From Nitratidesulfovibrio sp. SRB-5 (GTDB taxonomy: Bacteria > Desulfobacterota > Desulfovibrionia > Desulfovibrionales > Desulfovibrionaceae): a stretch of 64,000 nucleotides of DNA. Below are positions 20,801 through 29,959 of the stretch, piece after piece. The DNA lies in the NCBI RefSeq assembly GCF_019931275.1, contig NZ_JAIOTY010000001.1, positions 1,770,650-1,834,649 on the forward strand, read 5' to 3'. The notes beneath the pieces are model-generated. The model had not been told where the DNA came from. It ran no database searches and saw only the letters and a program-made list of their open reading frames with translations. Numbering within the stretch: position 1 is the stretch's first letter; each line of letters starts with the position of its first letter. The position numbers and the translations under genes are program-made.

Positions 20801-22627
20801 TCAGAAAAGTTCCACGTTGTCGCCGTAGCCGTCGCCGCTTCCGTCAGCGGGCGCGGCAACGTCCTGCGCAGCATGGCCGCCGCCCAGCACGCGACCGTGC
20901 AGCACCCGTTCCTGCTCCATGGTATAGCGGTCGCGCATGGCGGCCAGACGGCGCGACGCCGCAGCCCGCGCCGAGGCGGGCACCCGTTCCCGCAGCGCTG
21001 CCGCCATCTCGCCCACCTCGTCGGCGGCACCGGAAAGCCCGGCCACCACCTGGGCGTCAAAATCCAGCCCCTTGACGGCGTGGTCCACCCGGTTGGCCAG
21101 TTCCGCGCAGGCCTGGCCAACCCTGGCGAACAGGCGGGCGGCCTCGCCGTTCACCTCGCGCAGGCCGTGGGTAAGCCCTTCCAGTTCGCCGGAAATCTCG
21201 GACACCCGCGAGGAATCGAGATAGGCCGTGGCGTAGGTCTTGAGCTGCCCGGCCACGCCGTCCACCTCGCGCAGCAGGGTGGCCAAGGCCGTGGTGCTTT
21301 CGCCCGCGTCCTGCGACAGCCGCTGGATGGACGAGGCCAGCACCCCCAGGGCCTTGCCCTTTTCGCCGGTATGGGCGGCCCGGATGCTGGCGTTGAGCGC
21401 GATGAGCTCGATCTCGTCGCCAACGTCTTCGATATCTTCAAGGAAAGCGCTCATCTGCGCAACCATTTCGGCCACCTCGACCATGACGTGCCCCATGCGC
21501 TCGCCCTGCTCCGCCAGGGACAGCATGCGCGTGGCGATTTCCGTCACGCTGCGCTCCATGTGGTCGAGCACGGCAGTGCCGCCGCAGTCTTCGCCCAGGC
21601 ACGTCGCGTCGGAAAAGCCCCCGGTGCGCTGCCCCACGCCGCGCACGCTGGCGGCAATGGCCGTCAGTTCGCGCCGCAAGGTGGAAACGGCATCGGAAAA
21701 ACTGACCCTGGCGTTTTCCAGCTGGGCCTGCTGCAGGGCGCAGATGTCTGCGGCCACGGCCAGTTCCACTGCCACGGCCTCGTCGGCTGCGGGGGCTTCC
21801 GGAGTGTTGGGGGAACTGGCGGAAGCATTGCCGAAGGCGCCTTCCAGGCTCGCACGCGCGTCGGTCAGGGCCTCCTCCACGTGTTCCACCTGCTGACGCA
21901 CGATGTCGTGGAATTGCAGCGAACCTATGATGCGTCCCATGGAAGCGGAAATGTCCGCCGTATGTCCGCGCACGTCTTCCGAGGCCTTGCGGCTGCCCTC
22001 GGCCACTTCGTGCAGGGTATCCATGTTGTCGCGGATGGAGCCGAACACCGAATAGGCGCATTCGCGCTGCATCTCGTGCATCTCGCGGGTGCTGGCCTCC
22101 GCCTTTTCGGCCAGGTTGTCCAGCGTCTTGGCCTGCTGCATGATGCGGTCGGAATATTCGACGATCTTGTAGCCCAGCTTTTCCACGTCGTCGGCAAGGG
22201 TGCTGAAGCCGCGCCCGTCGGCCCCCAGGCGGGCGCTTTCGATGCGCGTGGAAATGCCCAGCATTTGCAAGGTGCGCACCACGCGGGCATAGTCGCGTAT
22301 GGATTTGGAAAGTTCGTGCACTAGTTCGCGGGCGCGGGCCAGCATGGCGAGGTCCCTGGCGTCATCGTCCACGTGGCAGAGGGTCTGCATGGCGTCCAGT
22401 TCCACCACCAGCTCTTCCAGAATATGGCGCACGGTGTCGCCCGAGGCGATGTGGTTCAGCTGCTGGCTGTCCGCGGCGATGTCCTGCACCCGCATGGCCA
22501 CGTCCTGCAATTCCGCGCCAAGGGCAAGAAAATCGTCTTCACGCCGCTGCACCAGCAGGGCCAGCCCGCTGCCCACACGTCCAAGCCGCTCCCGCACTTC
22601 GCGCGCCAGCGCCGTGTATTCCTGCAT
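20801..22627 (-). CDS. Soluble MCP-like chemotaxis protein with two signalling-hairpin tips and a CheZ-like motif
   Basis: This 608-residue, almost wholly helical protein lacks any membrane segment or signal peptide. It looks like an internal duplication. Residues about 122-150 (LGISTRIESARLGADGRG) and 408-436 (LIALNASIRAAHTGEKGK) both resemble the MCP hairpin tip that contacts CheA/CheW. Each is followed about 110 residues later by a similar segment, LQFHDIVRQQ (237-246) and LDFDAQVVAG (521-530). The first contains D241-x-x-x-Q245, the spacing of the CheZ phosphatase motif. A low-complexity linker (about 265-290) joins the halves. Lying just before cheY, it may act as a cytoplasmic receptor, a CheY phosphatase, or both; this is inference. 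The segment GLGGGH... near the end is probably disordered. Confidence 0.75.
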   Translation of the reverse strand: MQEYTALAREVRERLGRVGSGLALLVQRREDDFLALGAELQDVAMRVQDIAADSQQLNHIASGDTVRHILEELVVELDAMQTLCHVDDDARDLAMLARARELVHELSKSIRDYARVVRTLQMLGISTRIESARLGADGRGFSTLADDVEKLGYKIVEYSDRIMQQAKTLDNLAEKAEASTREMHEMQRECAYSVFGSIRDNMDTLHEVAEGSRKASEDVRGHTADISASMGRIIGSLQFHDIVRQQVEHVEEALTDARASLEGAFGNASASSPNTPEAPAADEAVAVELAVAADICALQQAQLENARVSFSDAVSTLRRELTAIAASVRGVGQRTGGFSDATCLGEDCGGTAVLDHMERSVTEIATRMLSLAEQGERMGHVMVEVAEMVAQMSAFLEDIEDVGDEIELIALNASIRAAHTGEKGKALGVLASSIQRLSQDAGESTTALATLLREVDGVAGQLKTYATAYLDSSRVSEISGELEGLTHGLREVNGEAARLFARVGQACAELANRVDHAVKGLDFDAQVVAGLSGAADEVGEMAAALRERVPASARAAASRRLAAMRDRYTMEQERVLHGRVLGGGHAAQDVAAPADGSGDGYGDNVELF

Positions 22628-22999
22628 CTGCGTCCCGTCTCCAGTGGTTCTGCATCCCCGCGATGCCCAGACTGTAGCGGCATCATGCCAGCCGCGCCAG
22701 AGTATCTTGCCCAGAGTGTCTCAGTGTGTCTTGCCCATGGTGCCCGGCCCGAAGCATCCGGGCCATGCCACAGTCCCCCGCCCGCCCGACCGTACGGCCT
22801 TGTGGCGCCCGGCCCGGCCATCCCCTTCTGACGACAGTATCCGGCCAACCCGGCGCCAGCGTGCCGCCAGGGGTTTCGCCGTGCACACGGGCAAGGGCGC
22901 CAGTAAACGCATGGTATCGCACCCCCCATCGTGTTTAAAGTATAAAATGGGGGTGATCCCGCAAGAAAGCGCCCCGTTTCCGCCAGTGGCATTGCACGG
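22628..22999. other. 372-bp spacer between H-NOX MCP and soluble chemotaxis gene
   Basis: No gene is visible. The end next to the MCP holds an AT-rich patch with an inverted repeat and a TATACT box (listed separately). The remainder is GC-rich, with a short direct repeat of ttgccca(g/t)-type around 22700-22740. Confidence 0.5.
22920..22955 (-). promoter_or_regulatory. Inverted repeat enclosing a -10-like box
   Basis: caccccccat (22920-22929) and atgggggtg (22947-22955) form a 9-bp inverted repeat around an AT-rich 17-base centre. On the minus strand the centre contains TATACT (22944-22939), a good -10 box, but no good -35 at 17 bp. It could be an operator over a promoter for the downstream gene, or the transcript end of the MCP gene (45 bp after its stop) lacking a T-tract. 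Confidence 0.4.
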
Positions 23000-25105
23000 T
23001 CAGTCCAGAAAGCGGATTTCCGCCCGTGCCACATGCTCGCCCTGCGGGGTCAGCCTGACGTCCACCTTCCGCTTCATGAAGTCGGCCGCGCCAAGGACGA
23101 TTCCCTCGAAGTATTCGAACAGCGCACGGGAGGAACGATAGGTCATCACGAGAGTGTCACCCCTGTCTTCATAGGTGAATGCGGGAGGATTGATGCCCGG
23201 ATAGTCCTTGGTGAGCTGCTTGTGCAGTGCATCCATGCCCAGGTACAATTCCTTCAGGTCATTGGTCTTGAAGTAGCGGCGATACATCCGGTAGAAGCCG
23301 TCCATGGTGTAACGGCCCAGCTTGCGGAACACGTCCCTGGACGAATCGCCCGTGATGCGCGAAAGCTCGTGGGCCATCTGCTTCAGCACCTGATCCGGAT
23401 AGTTGGCGGTGGCCAGGAACACGGGGTTGCCCATGGCCTCCAGCATCTTGGCCACCACATCGCGCCCGTAGTTGCCCACGGCGAATTCCTGCATCAGCTT
23501 GGGCAGCACCCCGCGCATCTGCCCCTGCGACTTCCACAGCTTGGTGGCGTCCACCTTGGCCTCGCTGAAGCGCACGGCCAGCGTCAGCAGTTCCTGCGAA
23601 AGTCCGGCCAGGTCACGCGTGGCCGCCGAGGCCTGCACCGCGCCCGTTTCCGATTCACCGGCCACGCTGGCGATGGCCTCCACCGCGCCGGTGACCTCTT
23701 CTGCCGAGGCGGACTGCTGTTCCGCCGCCGTGGCGATCTGGGCCACCCGCTCCACCATGTCCTGTATGCGCACGGTAATGCGGCTGATGGCCTGCCCCGC
23801 CTCGTTGGAAAGGCGCGTGCTTTCCGTCACCTGCCCGCCCGTGACCTGCATGGACTGCATGGCGTCGTGCGAGCGCTGCTGGATGGTGCGCACGGCCTGT
23901 TCCACTTCCTTGGTGGCGGACATGGTCTTTTCGGCCAGCTTGCGCACCTCGTCGGCCACCACGGCGAATCCGCGCCCGGCGTCACCGGCGCGCGCCGCCT
24001 CGATGGCGGCGTTGAGCGCCAGCAGGTTGGTCTGGTCGGCTATGTCGTTGATGACCCCGATGATGCGGCCTATCTCGCCAGCCTGCCCGTCCAGCTGGTC
24101 CAGTTCCGCGGCCAGCCGTTCGGCGGACTCGGCCACGGCGTTGATGCCCTCCACGGCATGCTGCACCAGCGCCGCGCCCGCCGTGGCATCGTCACGGGCG
24201 CCCCGCGCGGCATCGGACGTGGCAGATGCGTTGCGGGCGACCTCCTGCACGGTATGGCGCATCTGCTCCATGGCCGTGGCCACCGACGAGGCTTGCTCCT
24301 TCTGGCGCCCCGCGCCCCGCGCCTGCTCGTCGGCCGAGGCGGAAAGCTCTTCGGAGGCGGACGCCACCCGCTGGGCCAGCCCGCTGATGTCGGCACCCGT
24401 GGCCAGCAGTTCCTGCTGGCGCAGTTCCAGGGCCGAACATTCGCGGCGGGCGTCGCTATGGTCGAACAGGGCCACCACCGCGCCGGTCAAGGTGCCCGCG
24501 CCATCAACAAGGGATTCGGAATGCGCCTGCAACGACAGGCTCACTCCGGACGTGGTGGCCAGTTCCACGTCGCGATGCATGGAGGTCGTGGGCGGCACGG
24601 GCATGAAATCCAGCGCGGCCCTGGTGGCGCCGCTGCCGCCCCCACTGCCCGCAAGGGCCTCTGCCGGGCTGCGCCCCACCATCCGCCCCTCTGGCAGGCC
24701 TGCCAGCGTGACCACGCCCTTGCTGGCCCTTGCGATGCGGCCCGAGGCATCCAGCAGCAGCACCGGGGCGGTCATGAGTTCGAAGGCCTTGTGCAGTTGG
24801 GTGGCATCCGCCTCCAGCCGGGCGGCGACCTCCAGTGCCGGATGAGGAACCGCGCCCCGGGCGCGCTGGTCGTCACGCACTCGCACCGGCCCCTGAGCGG
24901 CCAGGTCGGCCCGCAGTTGTTCCAGCAAGACTGCGCTGGCCCGCAGATCGTACGCCACGGCCACCGCGGTGAGCGCAAGGCCGCAACACAGGGCGATGAC
25001 GGCCCACATGATGCCGCCCGGCAGCGCAAGACCTGCGGCAAGAAGGGTCAGTGCGGTGCCAAGTACGGCCAGGACGAAGGAAAATGGCGGGCGCGGGTTT
25101 TCCAT
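23000..25105 (-). CDS. Methyl-accepting chemotaxis protein with C-terminal H-NOX domain
   Basis: This 701-residue receptor has two N-terminal membrane helices (about 8-28 and 33-53) with almost no periplasmic loop, then a PAS-like domain (about 105-215). The MCP signalling domain has its tip at [20 protein letters not shown] (residues 355-374). The last 180 residues are an H-NOX (HNOB) heme domain: ANYPD, then DALHKQLTK with His628 at the place of the proximal heme ligand. YRSSR (656-660) matches the YxSxR motif that holds the heme propionates. H-NOX domains bind NO and sometimes O2, and C-terminal fusion to an MCP is known in Desulfovibrio. The ATG at 25105 has a GGAGG ribosome site. No CheR tether is present. 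Confidence 0.93.
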   Translation of the reverse strand: MENPRPPFSFVLAVLGTALTLLAAGLALPGGIMWAVIALCCGLALTAVAVAYDLRASAVLLEQLRADLAAQGPVRVRDDQRARGAVPHPALEVAARLEADATQLHKAFELMTAPVLLLDASGRIARASKGVVTLAGLPEGRMVGRSPAEALAGSGGGSGATRAALDFMPVPPTTSMHRDVELATTSGVSLSLQAHSESLVDGAGTLTGAVVALFDHSDARRECSALELRQQELLATGADISGLAQRVASASEELSASADEQARGAGRQKEQASSVATAMEQMRHTVQEVARNASATSDAARGARDDATAGAALVQHAVEGINAVAESAERLAAELDQLDGQAGEIGRIIGVINDIADQTNLLALNAAIEAARAGDAGRGFAVVADEVRKLAEKTMSATKEVEQAVRTIQQRSHDAMQSMQVTGGQVTESTRLSNEAGQAISRITVRIQDMVERVAQIATAAEQQSASAEEVTGAVEAIASVAGESETGAVQASAATRDLAGLSQELLTLAVRFSEAKVDATKLWKSQGQMRGVLPKLMQEFAVGNYGRDVVAKMLEAMGNPVFLATANYPDQVLKQMAHELSRITGDSSRDVFRKLGRYTMDGFYRMYRRYFKTNDLKELYLGMDALHKQLTKDYPGINPPAFTYEDRGDTLVMTYRSSRALFEYFEGIVLGAADFMKRKVDVRLTPQGEHVARAEIRFLD

Positions 25106-25554
25106 GGCAGCCTCCGGAGGGCGGTGGTGTTGTGCCGGACAGTAGCGCCGAATGTACCGTGTTGCGCCGCGCAAGCAAGCGGGATTGCCAGATTATCATG
25201 CGACGGCACAAGGATGCCCCAAGTCTGTTCCCAGCCTGGGCAGGGCCAGGCACGCCTGCCGGCACCGGGGGCGGATCCGCTTGCCATGGCAGGACAACAG
25301 GGAGAGACAGGTCGCACCAGACCAAAGCCGCACCGTCGGGCCTTGGCGCGGCGCATTTGCTCGGTGCACGGGCACCCTCTGCCTATCGGCAGGAAATGTG
25401 AAAAGACAGGGGGAAAAGCGAAGGCGCACCATAACGGACACGCCACGACAAAGAGTGGCGCAGGTGCGCGGGAGCGCGGCGAAGGGAAGCAGGAGGGACA
25501 GACACGGCAAGCGGGCTTGCGGCGGCAAGGCAGGGCAAGGGCACCCCGCCGGGG
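25106..25554. other. 449-bp spacer between radA and the H-NOX MCP
   Basis: No gene is supported. The region is GC-rich and must contain the MCP promoter and the end of the radA transcript. I see no clear sigma-70 or FliA-type promoter. A near sigma-54 sequence at 25171-25191 has the wrong spacing. There is no strong terminator hairpin. Confidence 0.5.
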
Positions 25555-27033
25555 TCAGACGTCGTCGTCGCCGCCATAGTCGGAGCCGGAATCCGCTGTG
25601 TCGGCGGGGCCGCCGAAGGCGGAGGGGGTGCCGCCCCCCTGTGCGCGGGGGCCGTTACCCGCCGGATCGGCGTACGAGGGACGCCGGGCACGCCGGAACA
25701 AGGCATCCTGCAAGGCGGCCACGGTGGGCACGCCGCGCGCGGCATCGTCGGCGGGGTGGAGAATGGGGGTGTAGCCAAGCCTGCGGGCCTGGTCGCGGCG
25801 GATGGTATGGGCCGCCACCGGGCGGACCTGGCCATTGAGATCGACCTCGCCCCAGAACACCGCCCGCTCGGGCAGGGGCAGGTCGTAGAACGACGACAGC
25901 ACGGCGGCCACCAGCCCCAGATCCATGCCGGGATCCTGCAACTTCATGCCGCCGCCGATCTTGGCGTAGATGTCCACCTGCCCGAAGTTGAGGCGCAGGC
26001 GCTTTTCCAGCACCGCCAGCAGCAGGTGCAGGCGGTTGACGTCGAACCCCAGCCCGGTGCGACGGGGTATGGCCAGGTAGCTGCGGGTGACCAGGGCCTG
26101 CACTTCCACCGCCAGCGGGCGCTGCCCGTCCACGGCCATGACCAGCGCGGTGCCCGACAGGGCCGGATCGCGCGCGCCCAGGAAGAAGGTGGAAGGGTCT
26201 TCCACCACTTCCATGCCCTGCTCCACCATGCGGAAGACCAGCAGTTCCTGGTTGGGACCAAAGCGGTTCTTGAGCACCCGCAGCAGGCGGAACATCTGCC
26301 GCCGGTCGCCTTCGATGGAGATGACCGTGTCCACCAGGTGTTCCAGCAGGCGCGGCCCGGCCAGCGCGCCGTCCTTGGTCACGTGGCCCACCAGCAGCAC
26401 GGTGGTGCCGCTGCGCTTGCAGGCTTCCACGATTTCCGTGGACACGGCGCGCACCTGGCTGACGTTGCCGGGCAAACCTTCTGCCCTGTCGGAACTGACG
26501 GTCTGCACGGAATCGACGATGAGCAGCGCGGGGGCTTCGGGGCCTTCAAGGTGGGGCAGCACGTCGTCCAGCCGGGTGGTGGCCACGGCCATCAGCTCGT
26601 CGTGCAGCACGCCGAGGCGGGCGGCGCGGGCCTTCAACTGGGGCAGCGATTCCTCGCCCGAAAGGTACAGCACGCCGCGCCCTGCGGCGGCCACGGCCCC
26701 GGCCACCTGCAACAGCAGCGTGGACTTGCCGATGCCCGGCTCGCCCCCCACAAGGATGGCCGCGCCCGGCACAAGGCCCTTGCCCAGCACGCGGTCCAGC
26801 GCGTCCAGCCCGCTGCCGAAGGGTTCGGCACCGTGGTCGACCACGTCCTTGAGCGGTTGCGCCCTGCCCTGCGCGCCAACGGACGAGGCGCCGGGGCGCG
26901 CCCCGGCCTTGCCCGCGCGCGGGGCCACGGTCAGTTCAAGGGTGTTCCATTCCTTGCAGGCGGGGCACTGGCCGCGCCATTGCGGCGCGCGCGCCCCGCA
27001 GGCGGTGCAGACGTAGGTTTCGCGCAGCTTCAC
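25555..27033 (-). CDS. radA: DNA repair protein RadA
   Basis: RadA (Sms) is a hexameric DnaB-like helicase that promotes branch migration in recombination. The 492-residue product starts with the four-cysteine zinc finger (CTACGARAPQWRGQCPAC). It then has Walker A (GGEPGIGKSTLL, about residue 100), Walker B (ALLIVDSVQ), the RadA-specific LKNRFGPNQE motif and the C-terminal Lon-protease-like domain. The C-terminus adds an acidic Gly-rich tail (SGSDYGGDDDV). The start is a GTG at 27033, giving the standard MKLRETYVCTACG, 9 bp after the zinc-ribbon gene. Confidence 0.95.
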   Translation of the reverse strand: MKLRETYVCTACGARAPQWRGQCPACKEWNTLELTVAPRAGKAGARPGASSVGAQGRAQPLKDVVDHGAEPFGSGLDALDRVLGKGLVPGAAILVGGEPGIGKSTLLLQVAGAVAAAGRGVLYLSGEESLPQLKARAARLGVLHDELMAVATTRLDDVLPHLEGPEAPALLIVDSVQTVSSDRAEGLPGNVSQVRAVSTEIVEACKRSGTTVLLVGHVTKDGALAGPRLLEHLVDTVISIEGDRRQMFRLLRVLKNRFGPNQELLVFRMVEQGMEVVEDPSTFFLGARDPALSGTALVMAVDGQRPLAVEVQALVTRSYLAIPRRTGLGFDVNRLHLLLAVLEKRLRLNFGQVDIYAKIGGGMKLQDPGMDLGLVAAVLSSFYDLPLPERAVFWGEVDLNGQVRPVAAHTIRRDQARRLGYTPILHPADDAARGVPTVAALQDALFRRARRPSYADPAGNGPRAQGGGTPSAFGGPADTADSGSDYGGDDDV

Positions 27034-27042
27034 GGGCGCACG

Positions 27043-28011
27043 CTACTTGCTGTCGGGCGGGGTGCGCGCCTCTACCACCTTGACGCCGAATTCGGCCACG
27101 GAGGCGGGCGGGTTGTAGAACACCACCATGAACGGCACTTCGCCGCCGGGGGGCACGTTGGTGTTGTTGGTGAGGATTTCGATCTTGTTGTTGAGGGCCG
27201 TTTCCAGCTCCTGCTCGCCCAGCACCTGCAACTGGAACAGCGACACGGTGACGCCGCACAGTTGCTGTTTGGTGACCACGGCGGCGCCTGCCGCGTCGTA
27301 CAGCGAGGCCTCGATCTTGATCAGTTCGCGCGGCGAGGAAAAGTTGTTCACCACCTTGCCCTCGATCACCGCGACCTGGCCCACCTTCTCGTTGTTCACG
27401 TAGTACTGGCGGTAGTTGCGCAAGGCGATGTTCTTGATCTGCTCAGTGCCGTTGACCACCGGCGGGGGCGTTTCCGCCGCCTTCTCGCCGGGCCAGATGC
27501 CCGTGAAGCGCAGGGTGACGCCCACGGCAACGGACAGCAGCACGGCCACGAACCCGGCGATGACCGGCCAGCCGTACTTCTTGGGCGGCACGGCGGGCGG
27601 GGCGTCGTCCAGGTTGTAGCCCTTCATGGAGCCGATGATGTCGCTGACATCCGGCCCGTCATCGGGGCCGCGCTTGCGGGCATCGGCCTGCACCTTGGCG
27701 CGCACGGCGGCGGCAAGGTCCGCCTCCGGGTCGGAGGCAACGGCGAAGGGGCCGTGGTCCAGTTCCGTGCCGTTGGGCGACACGGCTCCGGGCTTGCCGG
27801 GGGCGGCGTCATCCGCACCGCCCATCCCTAGCCCGCCCATCCCGAGCCCACCCATGACGGCGTCGAAGTCGGGCGCGCCAGCGGAAGGCGGCGTGGCCGA
27901 TTCGATGGGGAAGACGGACTTGCACAGCGTGCATTTCAGCTTCGCACCGGGGCGGGCGCGATCGTCGGGCAGGTTGTACTTGGTCGAGCAGCTGGGGCAA
28001 ATGACGATCAT
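27043..28011 (-). CDS. Zinc-ribbon (MJ0042-type) membrane protein, DUF3426
   Basis: This 322-residue protein has an N-terminal zinc ribbon of the MJ0042 type (CPSCSTKYNLPDD then CTLCKSVFP). After a disordered region containing GGLGMGG repeats comes one transmembrane helix at about 146-168 (WPVIAGFVAVLLSVAVG). A C-terminal domain of the DUF3426 type (about 185-322) follows, probably periplasmic. The family is widespread in proteobacteria and its function is unknown. It lies between hpt and radA, all on one strand with short gaps, and probably forms part of that operon. A GAGGTG ribosome site precedes the ATG. Confidence 0.85.
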   Translation of the reverse strand: MIVICPSCSTKYNLPDDRARPGAKLKCTLCKSVFPIESATPPSAGAPDFDAVMGGLGMGGLGMGGADDAAPGKPGAVSPNGTELDHGPFAVASDPEADLAAAVRAKVQADARKRGPDDGPDVSDIIGSMKGYNLDDAPPAVPPKKYGWPVIAGFVAVLLSVAVGVTLRFTGIWPGEKAAETPPPVVNGTEQIKNIALRNYRQYYVNNEKVGQVAVIEGKVVNNFSSPRELIKIEASLYDAAGAAVVTKQQLCGVTVSLFQLQVLGEQELETALNNKIEILTNNTNVPPGGEVPFMVVFYNPPASVAEFGVKVVEARTPPDSK

Positions 28012-28080
28012 CGGGCACCTCGGACAGGGGATCTCGGCGAATGGCCGGGGCGCGACGACAGGCTGGCGGCGTGGCCCACC

Positions 28081-28620
28081 CTACGCACCCTCGGGTTCGA
28101 TGACGGCTTCGTAGATACCGGGAAGTTCGCGATACCGTTCGGCATAGTCGAGGCCATACCCTACAATGAAGCCACCGGGCAACGCAAACCCCGCGAAATC
28201 CACGCGCACGGGCACGGCGCGCCGCTCCTGCTTGTCCACCAGCGCGGCCAGTCGCAGGCTCTTGGCACCGCGCGCCGCAAGCTGCCGGAACAGGAAGTCC
28301 ACGGTGTGGCCGGTATCCACGATGTCTTCCACCAGCAGCACGTGCTTACCCTGCAAGGGCACTTCCACGTCCTTGGTGAAACTGACGGTGCCGCAGGTGG
28401 AGGTGGACGAACCGTAGCTGGCCACGCGCACGAAATCGAGTTCCGGGCGCATGTCCAGATGCCGCACCAGGTCGGCAAAGAACATGAACGCGCCCTTCAG
28501 CACACAGACCACCACCAGTTCCTCGCCCGCGTACAGGCGATTGATCTCCTGCCCCATCTCGGCCACGCGCGTGGCAATGGCCTGCGCGTCGTACACCACC
28601 TTCAGGTCCTTGATCTTCAT
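28081..28620 (-). CDS. hpt: Hypoxanthine phosphoribosyltransferase
   Basis: Hpt salvages hypoxanthine (and often guanine) by joining it to PRPP to give the nucleotide. The 179-residue product has the PRPP-binding motif VLLVEDIVDTGHT near residue 100, the flexible loop SYGSSTSTCGTV and the purine-site segment GGFIVGYGLDYAERYRELP. The ATG at 28620 gives MKIKDLKVVYD; the frame upstream to 28683 is not expected to be used. It is preceded by the acetyltransferase gene (168 bp gap). Confidence 0.95.
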   Translation of the reverse strand: MKIKDLKVVYDAQAIATRVAEMGQEINRLYAGEELVVVCVLKGAFMFFADLVRHLDMRPELDFVRVASYGSSTSTCGTVSFTKDVEVPLQGKHVLLVEDIVDTGHTVDFLFRQLAARGAKSLRLAALVDKQERRAVPVRVDFAGFALPGGFIVGYGLDYAERYRELPGIYEAVIEPEGA

Positions 28621-28788
28621 TGTCGTCCGGCCTCCGGGCCCGTGTATCGCAGGGTGCCGGGTACACCGCGCGTTGCGCGGCATGCCCGGCCCGTGGGGTT
28701 GTCATGTCCTGGCTCACGCCACCGCAAGCGGCGGCAAACGGCGTCAGTCACGGCACGTGCGGCAGCGGGCCGCGGCGCGCCCCGCCCG

Positions 28789-29256
28789 CTACATTTCCAG
28801 CAGCACCGCCGTTTCGTCGCAATCGGGAAACTTGGGGCAGTGGATGCAGTCCGCCCAGATCTTCTGGGGCAACACGTCCTTTTCCACCACCCGGAATCCC
28901 ATCCGCAAAAAGAACTCCACCTGGTAGGTCAGCGCGAACACCCGGAAGATGCCCAGGGTCACGGCATCGCTCAGGCAGGCATCCACCAGCTTGCGCCCCC
29001 AGCCCTTGCCGCGCAGGTCGTCGGCCACCACCAGCGAACGCACCTCGGCGATGTCGTCCCAGGCGATGGACAGGGCGCAGCAACCCACCAGCGGGCCGCC
29101 GTCGTCGGGGTCGATGACCAGAAAGTCGCGCAGGTGGCTGTACAGCTGGTTCAGTGAACGCGGCAGCAGCAGCCCCTGGCCGGAGGTATGCATGAGCAGG
29201 GCGTGGATGGGCTTGACGTCCTGCACACGGGCCTTGCGGATGTACGGCTGGCCCAT
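28789..29256 (-). CDS. Short N-acetylglutamate synthase-type acetyltransferase
   Basis: This 155-residue GNAT protein matches the short N-acetylglutamate synthase group, which makes N-acetylglutamate for arginine synthesis without an amino-acid-kinase domain. Signatures are IRKARVQDVKPIHALL, GLLLPRSLNQLY, VVGCCAL-like LVGCCALSIAWDDIAEVRS, and the acetyl-CoA loop RGKGWGRKLV. The C-terminal FALTYQVEFFLRMGF and QKIWADCIHCPKFPDCDE follow, with three cysteines typical of the group. The ATG directly abuts the TlpA-like stop and uses the GGGGGG just inside that gene as ribosome site, so translation is coupled. The assignment is by resemblance only. Confidence 0.85.
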   Translation of the reverse strand: MGQPYIRKARVQDVKPIHALLMHTSGQGLLLPRSLNQLYSHLRDFLVIDPDDGGPLVGCCALSIAWDDIAEVRSLVVADDLRGKGWGRKLVDACLSDAVTLGIFRVFALTYQVEFFLRMGFRVVEKDVLPQKIWADCIHCPKFPDCDETAVLLEM

Positions 29257-29742
29257 CTAGTTGCCCCCCAGCAGGGTATCCACGAACTTGCCCAGTTCAT
29301 CGGCCTCGACAAGGCCCACGTGGTTGGCCACCAGCTTGCCCTGCCGGTCGTAGACCAGCAGTTGCGGAATGGAGGACACGTTGAAGAACCGCTGCAACTC
29401 CTCCTTGCCCTTCCACACCGGATAGTTGAACGGGGTGCGGGACATGAAGGCCGCGAGCTGCCTGGGATTCTCGTCCAGCGAGATGCCGTACAGGGCCACC
29501 TTGTCTTCGGAGTAGCGGGCGCGCACGTTGATCAGGCCGGGAATTTCCTCCAGGCACGGCGGGCACCACGAGGCAAAGAAATTGACGATGACCACCTTGC
29601 CCCTGGCGGCGGTGACGCGGCGCAGCAATTCGCCGGAGCCCATCTCTTCAACCGCCGGAGCGGCCACAGCCACGCCGGACACGGCGACGAGCAGGGCGAC
29701 GAGCAGCAGGGGAAGAAGCATGAGCGATGTCAGGCGTTTCAT
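29257..29742 (-). CDS. Periplasmic TlpA/ResA-like thioredoxin-fold protein
   Basis: This 161-residue protein has an N-terminal signal peptide (hydrophobic core about residues 5-28, cleavage near AVA-AP). A thioredoxin fold of the TlpA/ResA type follows, with active site WCPPC (Cys60 and Cys63) and the cis-proline in SSIPQLLVYD. Such proteins reduce or exchange disulfides in the periplasm, for example during cytochrome c maturation, which matters in cytochrome-rich sulfate reducers. The ATG at 29742 has the ribosome site GGAGG; the upstream frame to 29940 is not supported. It is probably first in an operon with the acetyltransferase. Confidence 0.92.
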   Translation of the reverse strand: MKRLTSLMLLPLLLVALLVAVSGVAVAAPAVEEMGSGELLRRVTAARGKVVIVNFFASWCPPCLEEIPGLINVRARYSEDKVALYGISLDENPRQLAAFMSRTPFNYPVWKGKEELQRFFNVSSIPQLLVYDRQGKLVANHVGLVEADELGKFVDTLLGGN

Positions 29743-29959
29743 GTACAAGCCTCCGATGGGATAAAGCCACTGCGCCCGGAATGCCACGGGCGGTTGCCCA
29801 CGGCTGTTCCAGGGTCCGCCACGGGGGCGGAGCGCATTCTTACCGCCGAACGCGCGCCGGGGCAACCGGCACGGACGGGGCGGCCATGCGCAAGGCAAGG
29901 GGGAAGGCGGGCGCCGGAACGACGAACCCGCCACATGCAAGGGCGGTTGCCAAACGGGG

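Noticed and set aside
25171-25191. Sigma-54-like promoter TGGCA...TTGCT upstream of the MCP (minus strand)
   Set aside because: The GG and GC elements are separated by 11 bp, whereas sigma-54 needs 10 almost without exception.
23033-25579. Plus-strand open frame of 848 codons opposite the H-NOX MCP
   Set aside because: Same reasons: composition of a shadow frame and no recognisable fold. Similar long shadows over ligA, clpA, rpoH/TPR and mutS2 were also dropped.
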